A DNA stretch of 33,570 nt, from contig RGCL01000029.1 of NCBI GenBank assembly GCA_009919175.1, forward strand, positions 1-33,570, read 5' to 3'. This stretch comes from Betaproteobacteria bacterium. GTDB taxonomy: Bacteria; Pseudomonadota; Gammaproteobacteria; Burkholderiales; Burkholderiaceae_C. Below, piece by piece: positions 24,602 to 31,892 of the stretch (within the stretch, counting starts at the first letter, position 1; each line of letters begins with the position of its first letter). The translations under genes were made by a program, and so were the position numbers. The notes under the pieces are model-generated. The model was not told where the DNA came from and did not search any database. It saw only the letters and a list, made by a program, of their open reading frames with translations.

Positions 24602-26797
24602 ATGACGACACAGACCGCACCCAACCCAGTCGACTTGCAAGCGCTGGAAGAAAAGCTCGACCCCGAGATGCGCTTTCGCGCCTTGATCCCGCCCGCGAGC
24701 TCGGTGGTCAAGTTGTTGCTGATCGCTTTGTCGATCTTCCATTTCTACACCGCTGGCTTTGGCCTCTTGCGCGAGACCACGCATCGTGGGGTGCACCTGG
24801 CCTTTGTGCTGGGCCTGATTTTTCTGGTCTTTGCAGCGCGTCCCAACGCAGACCCACAGGGCGAGCGGTCTTCACGCTTTGCCTGGGGTGGTGTGCCCAT
24901 TCTGGATTGGCTGCTGGCCGTGGCCGTGGCCTTGAGCGTGCTCTACATCCCCTATGTGTTTGACGACCTCGCCTTTCGCGTGGGCAACCCCGGTTTTTGG
25001 GATGTGGCCTTTGGCACGGTGCTGCTGGTCACGCTGCTCGAAGCCACGCGCCGCTCCATGGGTTGGCCCTTGCCCCTCATCGCCATAGGCTTCACGGTGT
25101 ACGCCCTGGCAGGGCCGTATTTCCCAGGGCTGCTCAAGCATGCAGGCGCCTCTTGGAGCCAGATGATCAACCACCAGTACCTCACCAGCCAGGGCATTTA
25201 CGGCGTGGCAGTGGGCGTGGTGGCCACCTACGTTTTTCACTTTGTGCTCTTTGGCGTGATGGCCACACGAGTCGGCCTGGGTCAGCTGTTTTTGGATTTG
25301 GCCAGCAGCATCGCCGGGCGTTTTGCGGGGGGGCCTGCCAAGGTGAGTGTGTTTGGCTCGGGCCTGTTTGGCATGCTCAGTGGCAGCTCGGTGGCCAATG
25401 CCGTGACCGTGGGCTCGCTCACCATCCCAGCCATGATTCGCGTGGGCTACAAGCGTGAATTCGCTGGCGCGGTCGAAGCGGCGGCTTCCACAGGCGGACA
25501 GATCACGCCCCCCGTGATGGGGGCGGCCGCCTTCCTGATGGTGGAGTTCCTCAACATCTCCTACCAAAGCATCCTGGCGGCAGCGGCAGTGCCGGCCTTC
25601 ATGCATTTCTTTGGCGTCTTCATGCAGGTTCACTTTGTGGCCAAGCGCGACGGCTTGCGCGGCCTCACCCCCGAAGAGATGCCCCGCTTGCGCGAGTCCT
25701 TCCGCATGCGCTGGCCAACGCTCATTCCGCTGGTGCTGATGATTGGCATCCTGGTGTCTGGCCGCACCCCTTACCTGGCCGCTTTCACGGGCATCGTCTC
25801 TTGCATGATCGTGGGTCTGACTTCGCCCATCCAAGGCATGCGTGCCATCAATTGGCTGGGTCTGGTGGGCTTTCATGTGCTCTTGCTGAGCATGGCCTTC
25901 ATCGACTGGGGCATGGAGGCCGACTTCATCAAGCTCAGCCTGTTCATGGCGGGTGTGGTCGTGTGGTGGATCATGCAGCGCTTTGCCGGGCTACGTGGTC
26001 GCATCGACACCAGTGTCCTTGCCGAGGCCTTTGAAACCGGCGCCAAGTACGCATTGGCCGTGGGTGCGGCAGCGGCCACCGTGGGCATTGTGATTGGCGT
26101 GGTCACCCTCACGGGCGTGGGCTTCAAGATCAGCTTCATCGTCACCAGTTGGGCACAGGCCATTGCTGCTTGGGTGATGCTGTGGCTGCCAGCCTCGCTG
26201 GCCGACGTCAACACCCTGACCTTGCTGGCCGCCCTGTTCATGACGGGGCTGGTCTGCATCATCATGGGCTGCGGCATCCCCACCACCGCCAACTACATCA
26301 TCATGGTCACGGTGGCTGCACCCACCTTGGTCCAGCTCGGTGTGGAACCGCTGGTGGCGCACTTCTTCGTCTTCTATTACGGTGTGCTGGCCGACATCAC
26401 GCCGCCCGTGGCCTTGGCGGCTTATGCGGCCGCAGGCATGGCGGGCAGCGATCCCTTCAAAACCGGCACGCAAGCCTTCAAGCTGGGGCTGGCCAAAGCC
26501 CTGGTGCCCTTTGTGTTTGTGTTCTCCCCCTCACTGCTGCTGGTGACCAAGGGCTTCAACTGGAACGACTTCTTCATCACCTTGGTGGGCTGCATCGTGG
26601 GCATCGTGGTGCTGGCAGCCGCTTTGAGCCAGTTCTTGCTCGCGCCCATGAAGCGTTGGGAATCGCTGCTGTGTTTCCTCTCGGCCTTGTTGCTCATCGC
26701 GCCGGGCACGCAAAGCGGTCTGGTGGGGCTGGTGTTGCTGATCCCGGTGTTGCTCAACCAGTGGCGGCAGCGCGAGGCTGCCGGGGCTTTGACCTAG
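24602..26797 (+). CDS. TRAP transporter fused permease (DctQM)
   Basis: A 731-residue membrane protein in which the small and large TRAP permeases are fused, the usual partner of TAXI receptors. The N-terminal part has about four to five helices and corresponds to the DctQ-like domain; the large domain follows from about residue 210 with VSVFGSGLFGMLSGSSVANAV, then GAVEAAASTGGQITPPVMGAAAFLM, GCGIPTTANYI and DITPPVALAAYAAAG, all diagnostic of the TRAP 4TM/12TM family. The ATG at 24602 begins just after the intercistronic hairpin. The gene ends 18 bases before the convergent EamA remnant. Length and motifs are normal. Confidence 0.95.
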   Translation: MTTQTAPNPVDLQALEEKLDPEMRFRALIPPASSVVKLLLIALSIFHFYTAGFGLLRETTHRGVHLAFVLGLIFLVFAARPNADPQGERSSRFAWGGVPILDWLLAVAVALSVLYIPYVFDDLAFRVGNPGFWDVAFGTVLLVTLLEATRRSMGWPLPLIAIGFTVYALAGPYFPGLLKHAGASWSQMINHQYLTSQGIYGVAVGVVATYVFHFVLFGVMATRVGLGQLFLDLASSIAGRFAGGPAKVSVFGSGLFGMLSGSSVANAVTVGSLTIPAMIRVGYKREFAGAVEAAASTGGQITPPVMGAAAFLMVEFLNISYQSILAAAAVPAFMHFFGVFMQVHFVAKRDGLRGLTPEEMPRLRESFRMRWPTLIPLVLMIGILVSGRTPYLAAFTGIVSCMIVGLTSPIQGMRAINWLGLVGFHVLLLSMAFIDWGMEADFIKLSLFMAGVVVWWIMQRFAGLRGRIDTSVLAEAFETGAKYALAVGAAAATVGIVIGVVTLTGVGFKISFIVTSWAQAIAAWVMLWLPASLADVNTLTLLAALFMTGLVCIIMGCGIPTTANYIIMVTVAAPTLVQLGVEPLVAHFFVFYYGVLADITPPVALAAYAAAGMAGSDPFKTGTQAFKLGLAKALVPFVFVFSPSLLLVTKGFNWNDFFITLVGCIVGIVVLAAALSQFLLAPMKRWESLLCFLSALLLIAPGTQSGLVGLVLLIPVLLNQWRQREAAGALT

Positions 26798-26815
26798 ACG
26801 CAGGGTGAGCGCCGA

Positions 26816-27728
26816 TCAGGCGCGAAACTGGTTCTGGTAACGCAGCCACAGGTTGTTGGCCACCAGTGCTGCGATGACCAGGCTGGCGCCAACGATCTCG
26901 GTGCGGCGCAAGGCGGCACCCTCGGCCGCCCTCACCACGAAGGTGATCACGGGCATGAAGTGCAACATCAAGATGGCGTTGAGGGTGCCCAGCCTCACCG
27001 TGCCCAGGTTCCAGCACCACATGGCAGCGAGCACCCCCACCAGGGACAAAAAGGCCAAACGCCAACTCACCTCTGGCCATGCTGCGGGGCTGGGGATCAA
27101 GGCCCAGCCCAGGCTCAGGCTGAGCAGCCACACGGCAATCAGCAGCGGCATGGCGGTGAGGCAGGTCATGGCGGTGATCTCCAGGGGTGACCAGGCCTTG
27201 AGCTTGGCGCTGCCCAAGGTGTAGAACACCCAGGCTGCAGCACCGAACACCACCAGCGTGCAGCCCAGCAGTTCTTGCGCTGCCTCGTTCGAGCCGTGGG
27301 TGAACAAGTCGCCCCCGCGTGTCACCGCCCAGGCCAGGCCACCAAAGGCCACCAGCATGCACACCAGCGTCACGAACGCCGGGCGCTTGCGAAACATCAC
27401 CCATTCGGCGATGGCGGTCATGGCGGGCCAGGACGGCGATTTCTGGCCGAGTGAAACGAATGCCCAGGAACATCAGCGTGCTCGATCCCGCCATGCCAAT
27501 CGTGCCCACCCACCAGATGGCAGGCAGCCGCAAGCCCTGGTGCAAGCGCGCTGTGCCATGGCTCCACACCATCGAGCCCACCAGCACCAGGCTGGAGAGG
27601 CCATAGCGAAACAGGTTGATGCCAGTTGAATCGATGTGCTGCATGGCGCCAGCGGCGATGGGGAACTGCGCACCCCAGGCCATGACGGCCAGCAAGACGA
27701 AACCAATGCCTTGAGTGGTGGGGTGCAT
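26816..27728 (-). pseudogene. EamA/DMT-family transporter with a single-base frameshift
   Basis: A drug/metabolite transporter of about 303 residues that is split between two frames. The N-terminal part from ATG 27728 (MHPTTQGIGFVLLAVMAWG) reads up to GIRFTRPEIAVLA; the C-terminal part from about 27421 (MTAIAEWVMFRKRP) runs to the stop at 26816. Dropping one base at the GGG of 27425-27427 joins them exactly as VLAAMTAIAEW and gives one unbroken ten-helix protein with WNLGTVRLGTLNAI in the second EamA repeat. So this is either a recent frameshift mutation or a sequencing error in a short G-run. The downstream frame has its own ATG, but half a transporter is unlikely to work. Substrate unknown. 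It is divergent from the dehydrogenase gene. Confidence 0.85.
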
Positions 27729-27809
27729 GCGGACCAATGTATCAGCCGCGACCCTGGCTTGGCCTAGGTTTTGGCATCATGCGCGACAGCCCTCAACTAG
27801 GAGACACAA

Positions 27810-28703
27810 ATGAGCCAGGCATTTCAAATTGGCATGGTGGGCGTGGGCCTCATGGGGCATGGCATTGCCTACAACCTGCTGCAAAAGGGGTGGTCGGTGC
27901 GCTTGCTCGAGCATGCGGGCAACCAGCCGCTGGACGAACTCCTCGCCCTGGGGGGCAAGACTGCGTCCAGCCCCAGGGACTTGGCTCAGGCCTGCGACCT
28001 GATCCTGGTGGTGGTCACGGGCGCGCCTCAGGTCGAGGCCGTGATTGCAGGACCACAAGGTCTGCTCGAAGGCCTGCAGGCGGGCACGGTGGTGGTCGAT
28101 TGCTCCACCTCCTTGCCTGACACCACGGTGCGCATGGCCGAGCGCGTCCAAGCCCAGGGCGGCCATTTCATCGACGCCCCCATGACGCGACTGGCCAAGG
28201 ATGCCAGGGCAGGGCGGCTGAACCTGTTGGTGGGGGGAGATGCCCAGGTGCTCGATCGCATTCGCCCCGTCCTGGCCGCCTTTGCAGAAAACATCAATGC
28301 GGTGGGTCGTCTGGGCGATGGCCATCGCATGAAGCTGTTGCACAACTTTGTCTCGGTGGGCAGCATGACCCTGATCGCCGAGGCGGCCGCTCTGGCGCGC
28401 AGCGCAGGGGTGGACATGGCGGCCTTTGAGCAGGTCCTGGCCACGGGGGGCGGTGGCGGCATCGCCTTGCAACGCTTGAAGCCCGCCTTGCTCGAAGGCC
28501 AAACCGATGCCGTGCCGTTTTCATTGGGCAATGCCCACAAGGACTTGAGCTATTACCTGGACATGGCGCAGGCCTCGGGTGCGGCCAGCGACGTGGCCCA
28601 AGGCATCACCCGCACCCTGGCGCATCAGGTCGATGCAGGACATGCAGGCTTGTTCGTCTCGTCCCTGGTGAGCCTGCTCAGTTCCACCGCGCCTCAGAAG
28701 TGA
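27810..28703 (+). CDS. NAD(P)-dependent beta-hydroxyacid dehydrogenase, HIBADH family
   Basis: A cytoplasmic oxidoreductase of the 3-hydroxyisobutyrate / tartronate-semialdehyde reductase family, 297 residues, normal length. The Rossmann motif GVGLMG is at residues 11-16; VVVDCSTSLPDT follows; the catalytic lysine is K175 with N179 in GHRMKLLHNF. The substrate loop reads DAPMTRLAKDARAG where the usual members have DAPVSGG, so the natural substrate probably differs from 3-hydroxyisobutyrate. The ATG at 27810 follows AGGAG. The gene overlaps the convergent aldolase-like gene by ten bases. It might serve a sugar-acid or hydroxy-amino-acid route, but the sequence does not decide it. Confidence 0.9.
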   Translation: MSQAFQIGMVGVGLMGHGIAYNLLQKGWSVRLLEHAGNQPLDELLALGGKTASSPRDLAQACDLILVVVTGAPQVEAVIAGPQGLLEGLQAGTVVVDCSTSLPDTTVRMAERVQAQGGHFIDAPMTRLAKDARAGRLNLLVGGDAQVLDRIRPVLAAFAENINAVGRLGDGHRMKLLHNFVSVGSMTLIAEAAALARSAGVDMAAFEQVLATGGGGGIALQRLKPALLEGQTDAVPFSLGNAHKDLSYYLDMAQASGAASDVAQGITRTLAHQVDAGHAGLFVSSLVSLLSSTAPQK

Positions 28704-29989
28704 ATGGAAATCGCATCAACCACAAGGTAGTCGTCATCCACCACAGGCATCCAGCGCCATTTGTCAAAGGTGGTGCAAGGGTGTGAGATGCCACAGCCCA
28801 CGATGTCGCCCACCCTCGGGTGGCTGCGTTCATCGCTGTGGGGGTCAAAGCGCAAATAGGCATGCTGGTCATTGAGCGCGGTGATGCGCCACGAGGCCGC
28901 GCCCTCACAGGGCGTGGTCTGGCGCTGGCCCGGCCGGGCGCGCCACAGCGGCACGGGCAGGTCCAGGTCGTAGGACACATCGCGTTTGCCCATGGTGAGC
29001 AAGGCCAGCCCCGGCTCGGGGCAAGACTGCACGGCGCTGATGAGCTCGATGGCGGGCAACAGGGTCTGGGTTTGGCCCAGGCGTTGCCCCACCTGTTGCA
29101 GATGACGGTGGTATTGCACATGGTCGTGGGTGAGGTAACAGCCCGAGCGCAAGATGCCCCGCGTGGGCATGCCCAGTTGCGGGCGCAGGTGTTGCGCCAC
29201 GAGGTCAAACACCGCCGACCCCCCCGCTGTGAACAAGATCTCCTGGGTTTGCAACAGGGATTCGGTCTGGCATTGCTGCGCCAATTGGGCGAGGTGGTGC
29301 ATCAGGGTGTCCACCGCCTGGCGGTCTTGTTCGTGCTGCCCAGTGGCCAAGCCCCCTTCATAGCATTCCAGCCCCACCAGGCTCAGGGCCGGGCTTTGAC
29401 GAATGGCGCGTGCCACCTGCAGGCCTTGCGCGATGCTGCGCACACCGGTGCGTTTGCCCGCAATGCCCAACTCCAGCAAGACCTCGAAGTGGGCCTGGGG
29501 GTGTTGCGCTTGCCAATCGTGAATCAGGGTGACTTGCTCGATGGAATCGACCAGGAACACCACGCGAGCCTGCGGGTGGCGCTGCTGCAAGGTGTGCAAG
29601 GCCAACAAGTCCACGGTCTGCATCACCTGGTTGGCGATGAGCACACGCTCGACCCCATGACGCAGACCCACACCGGCTTGCTGCACATTGGCAAAGCTGA
29701 TGCCCCAGGCGCCAGCTTGCAACTGGCGTTGATACAACTCAGGCGACAGGGTGGTCTTGCCGTGCGGGGCGATGTCGATGCCCCGCGCCTGGCAAAACGC
29801 CTTCATCCATTGGAGGTTGTGGTCGAGCGCCGATGCCTTGAGCAAGGCCAGCGGAAACGGCAGGTCGCCATCGAGCACGCGCCAGCCCTGGGCGCTCACC
29901 TGGTCCAGGCGCAATTCGGGGGCGTGCGGTGGATAGCCCTTGGTGTAGGGACCCAGGGTCGACACATGGGTCAGGAGCGGTGAAGTCAT
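28694..29989 (-). CDS. D-threonine aldolase / D-serine dehydratase-like PLP enzyme
   Basis: A fold-type-III, alanine-racemase-like PLP enzyme, 431 residues. The PLP lysine is K78 in IAPHGKTTLSPE. At the C-terminus, H403 and C405 in CGISHPCTTFDKW match the metal site of the D-serine dehydratase-like domain found in D-threonine aldolases and eukaryotic D-serine dehydratases. It probably cleaves or deaminates a D-3-hydroxy amino acid; which one is not fixed. The start is uncertain: ATG 29989 gives the family-like N-terminus (GPYTKGYPPHAPE) but has no strong Shine-Dalgarno; ATG 30031 would add 14 residues. Its 3' end overlaps the dehydrogenase gene by ten bases. Confidence 0.88.
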   Translation of the reverse strand: MTSPLLTHVSTLGPYTKGYPPHAPELRLDQVSAQGWRVLDGDLPFPLALLKASALDHNLQWMKAFCQARGIDIAPHGKTTLSPELYQRQLQAGAWGISFANVQQAGVGLRHGVERVLIANQVMQTVDLLALHTLQQRHPQARVVFLVDSIEQVTLIHDWQAQHPQAHFEVLLELGIAGKRTGVRSIAQGLQVARAIRQSPALSLVGLECYEGGLATGQHEQDRQAVDTLMHHLAQLAQQCQTESLLQTQEILFTAGGSAVFDLVAQHLRPQLGMPTRGILRSGCYLTHDHVQYHRHLQQVGQRLGQTQTLLPAIELISAVQSCPEPGLALLTMGKRDVSYDLDLPVPLWRARPGQRQTTPCEGAASWRITALNDQHAYLRFDPHSDERSHPRVGDIVGCGISHPCTTFDKWRWMPVVDDDYLVVDAISIHF

Positions 29990-30105
29990 GGCGTGCAAAG
30001 TCTTGTGATGGACAGGAAATGACCCAGCCATTATGGTTCTGACTTTGAATGCGTGGGTCCATCCCGTGGTGGGATTGAAAGCAACGACCGCAATCGCAAA
30101 ACAAC

Positions 30106-30555
30106 ATGTGGCGCAACACCTTGAAGCTCATCCTCAATCGCCTTCTGGTCATGGCCGGTTGCATGGGGGTGCTTGCCTGGCTCTCACCTGCTGCCTTGGC
30201 CTGGAGTCTGCTCGGTTCAAGCGATGTGGTGGAAAAGCCCTTGCTCAAAGAGGAATACCAGCGGCTTCAGATCAAGGCGGGCTGGCCGGATGATCAACCC
30301 ACCAAGCTCATCTTCGAGATTGGCAACCGCATGGAGGCGCCCATTCAGTGCGTGGGCGCCACGGTGGAACTCAAAGAGGGGCGCAGCCTCAACAAGACCT
30401 TTTCGCCCAAGGTGTTTGTGCCAGGTAAATCCCAACGCAATGGCAGCGTGCAGGATGTCGTCAAGGGCAGTATGAAAGACTATGCAGTGTTGTGCACCTG
30501 CTTTCGCCAACAAGGCCAAGGCGCTTGTGTCAACCCTTTGAAACGCAACGGATGA
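30106..30555 (+). CDS. small secreted protein of unknown function
   Basis: A 149-residue protein I do not recognise. Residues about 8-32 form a hydrophobic signal or anchor (RLLVMAGCMGVLAWLSPAAL within it, cleavage possible near ALA). The rest is hydrophilic with three cysteines near the C-terminus (C129 and C131 in LCTCF, then C140) plus C82 in IQCVGA, and a beta-rich look around TVELKEG and VFVPGKSQ, loosely resembling an extracytoplasmic beta-sandwich. The start codon lacks a clear Shine-Dalgarno. Its stop overlaps the ATG of the serine hydrolase gene as ATGA, so the two are translationally coupled, which suggests a joint envelope function (inference). Confidence 0.75.
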   Translation: MWRNTLKLILNRLLVMAGCMGVLAWLSPAALAWSLLGSSDVVEKPLLKEEYQRLQIKAGWPDDQPTKLIFEIGNRMEAPIQCVGATVELKEGRSLNKTFSPKVFVPGKSQRNGSVQDVVKGSMKDYAVLCTCFRQQGQGACVNPLKRNG

Positions 30556-31880
30556 AGATCAGCATGAACACCCCCACAACTACCAACCATCCCTTGAGCC
30601 CCCTCTGGCGCAAGGCCACCGTGCTGGCCTTGGGCTTTGCCGCTCAGGGGCTCTTTGCCCAGTCGCTGGTGGTGATCAAGCCCGATGGTCCCCGAGCCGA
30701 GCTGCTGGGTCAGGGCAGCGGATACGCCGCCTGCCCCCAGCCTTTGATCAGGCCCGAATGCCGCGTGGGCGAGTGGTCGGGCCAGGGCAGCAAGGGCGCA
30801 TGGCGCTGGATTGAACCAGCGGCGCAGCCTTTGCCCTTGCCCGATGCGTCCAATCCACCTGCCATCACCTGGCGCTGGGGCTTTGGCACTCGCACCATCG
30901 ATGACTACCTCAATGAGGTCCAGGTCACGGGCTTGCTCATCATCAAGGACGGGCAGGTGGTGGCGGAGCGCTACCAATATGGACGACAGCCAGGCATGCC
31001 CATGCGGTCTTTTTCCATGGCCAAAACCTTCACCGCCATGCTGGTGGGCATTGCGCTGGACAAGGGTTTCATCAAGTCCTTGGACGATCGCGTGGCCGAC
31101 TATTGGCCCGAGATTGCCCAGTCTGCCTATGGGCAAACCACGCTGAGGAATTTGTTGCGCATGGGCTCTGGTGTTCGCTTCAAAGAGCTCTACAACTGGA
31201 CGCCTGACGACGACATCTTTGTCTGGGGCCAACTGCTCTACCACCCCAACAACCGCAATTCACCCCAGCGGCTGGAGGCGCACCTGAACGCCAAAAAAGA
31301 ACGTGAAGCCGAGCAAGGCATTCGCTTCAAGTACGCATCCATCGAGACCGACATCTTGGGTCGCGTCTTGCTCAGGGCGACCGGCAAGACGGCCTCGGAG
31401 CTGACGCAGGCGTGGATTTGGCAACCCATGGGTGCCGAGCACCGGGCGGCCTGGACGGTGACCGAGATCGACAACGCGGCGGGTTTCGCGGGCAACTTCA
31501 ATGCCTCACTCAAGGACTATGGGCGCTTTGGCATGCTCTTGGCCAACGATGGCGTGATCAACGGCCAGACCATCATCCCCAAAGCCTATTTGCTGGAAGC
31601 CACCGATGCCAACCAGCAGCCGCGCGCCTTTCAACCCAAGGTGGCCACCAATTACATGGGCTATGGCTATCAGACCTGGTTGCTGCCCTACAAGACACGC
31701 ACCTTTGCCTTGCAAGGCATTCATGGTCAAACGATTTATGTGCAGCCCAGCACCAAGATCGTGATGGTGCAAACCGCCATCTACGACAAGGCCAGCGGCG
31801 CGCAGGACCTCAAGCCCTTTTTATACCGGGGTGCCTTGTGGGAAGGGGTGCTCAACAGCCTGGGCGGCGTGGTCGATTGA
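30552..31880 (+). CDS. exported serine hydrolase, beta-lactamase/PBP (class C) family
   Basis: A 442-residue penicillin-binding-protein-like hydrolase (beta-lactamase pfam00144 type; 6-aminohexanoate-dimer hydrolases belong here too). The N-terminus has a hydrophobic signal segment (ATVLALGFAAQGLFAQS). The nucleophile and general base are S155 and K158 in FSMAKTF; the tyrosine motif is YAS in FKYASIETD; the third box reads IHGQTIYV where class C enzymes have KTG. Thus it is probably an esterase, amidase or peptidase rather than an antibiotic-destroying beta-lactamase. The ATG at 30552 overlaps the preceding gene's stop; an upstream in-frame start would lie within that gene and is rejected. 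It converges on the monooxygenase gene 12 bases away. Confidence 0.88.
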   Translation: MKISMNTPTTTNHPLSPLWRKATVLALGFAAQGLFAQSLVVIKPDGPRAELLGQGSGYAACPQPLIRPECRVGEWSGQGSKGAWRWIEPAAQPLPLPDASNPPAITWRWGFGTRTIDDYLNEVQVTGLLIIKDGQVVAERYQYGRQPGMPMRSFSMAKTFTAMLVGIALDKGFIKSLDDRVADYWPEIAQSAYGQTTLRNLLRMGSGVRFKELYNWTPDDDIFVWGQLLYHPNNRNSPQRLEAHLNAKKEREAEQGIRFKYASIETDILGRVLLRATGKTASELTQAWIWQPMGAEHRAAWTVTEIDNAAGFAGNFNASLKDYGRFGMLLANDGVINGQTIIPKAYLLEATDANQQPRAFQPKVATNYMGYGYQTWLLPYKTRTFALQGIHGQTIYVQPSTKIVMVQTAIYDKASGAQDLKPFLYRGALWEGVLNSLGGVVD

Positions 31881-31892
31881 TCCGCCGGCCAT

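Noticed and set aside
26809-26823. GCGCC/GGCGC hairpin as terminator between the fused permease and EamA genes
   Set aside because: Only five pairs, no T-run on either strand, and it overlaps the EamA stop codon.
30552-31880. Antibiotic-resistance beta-lactamase
   Set aside because: SxxK is present but the KTG box is replaced by HGQ, and the overall sequence fits the broad serine hydrolase/esterase group.
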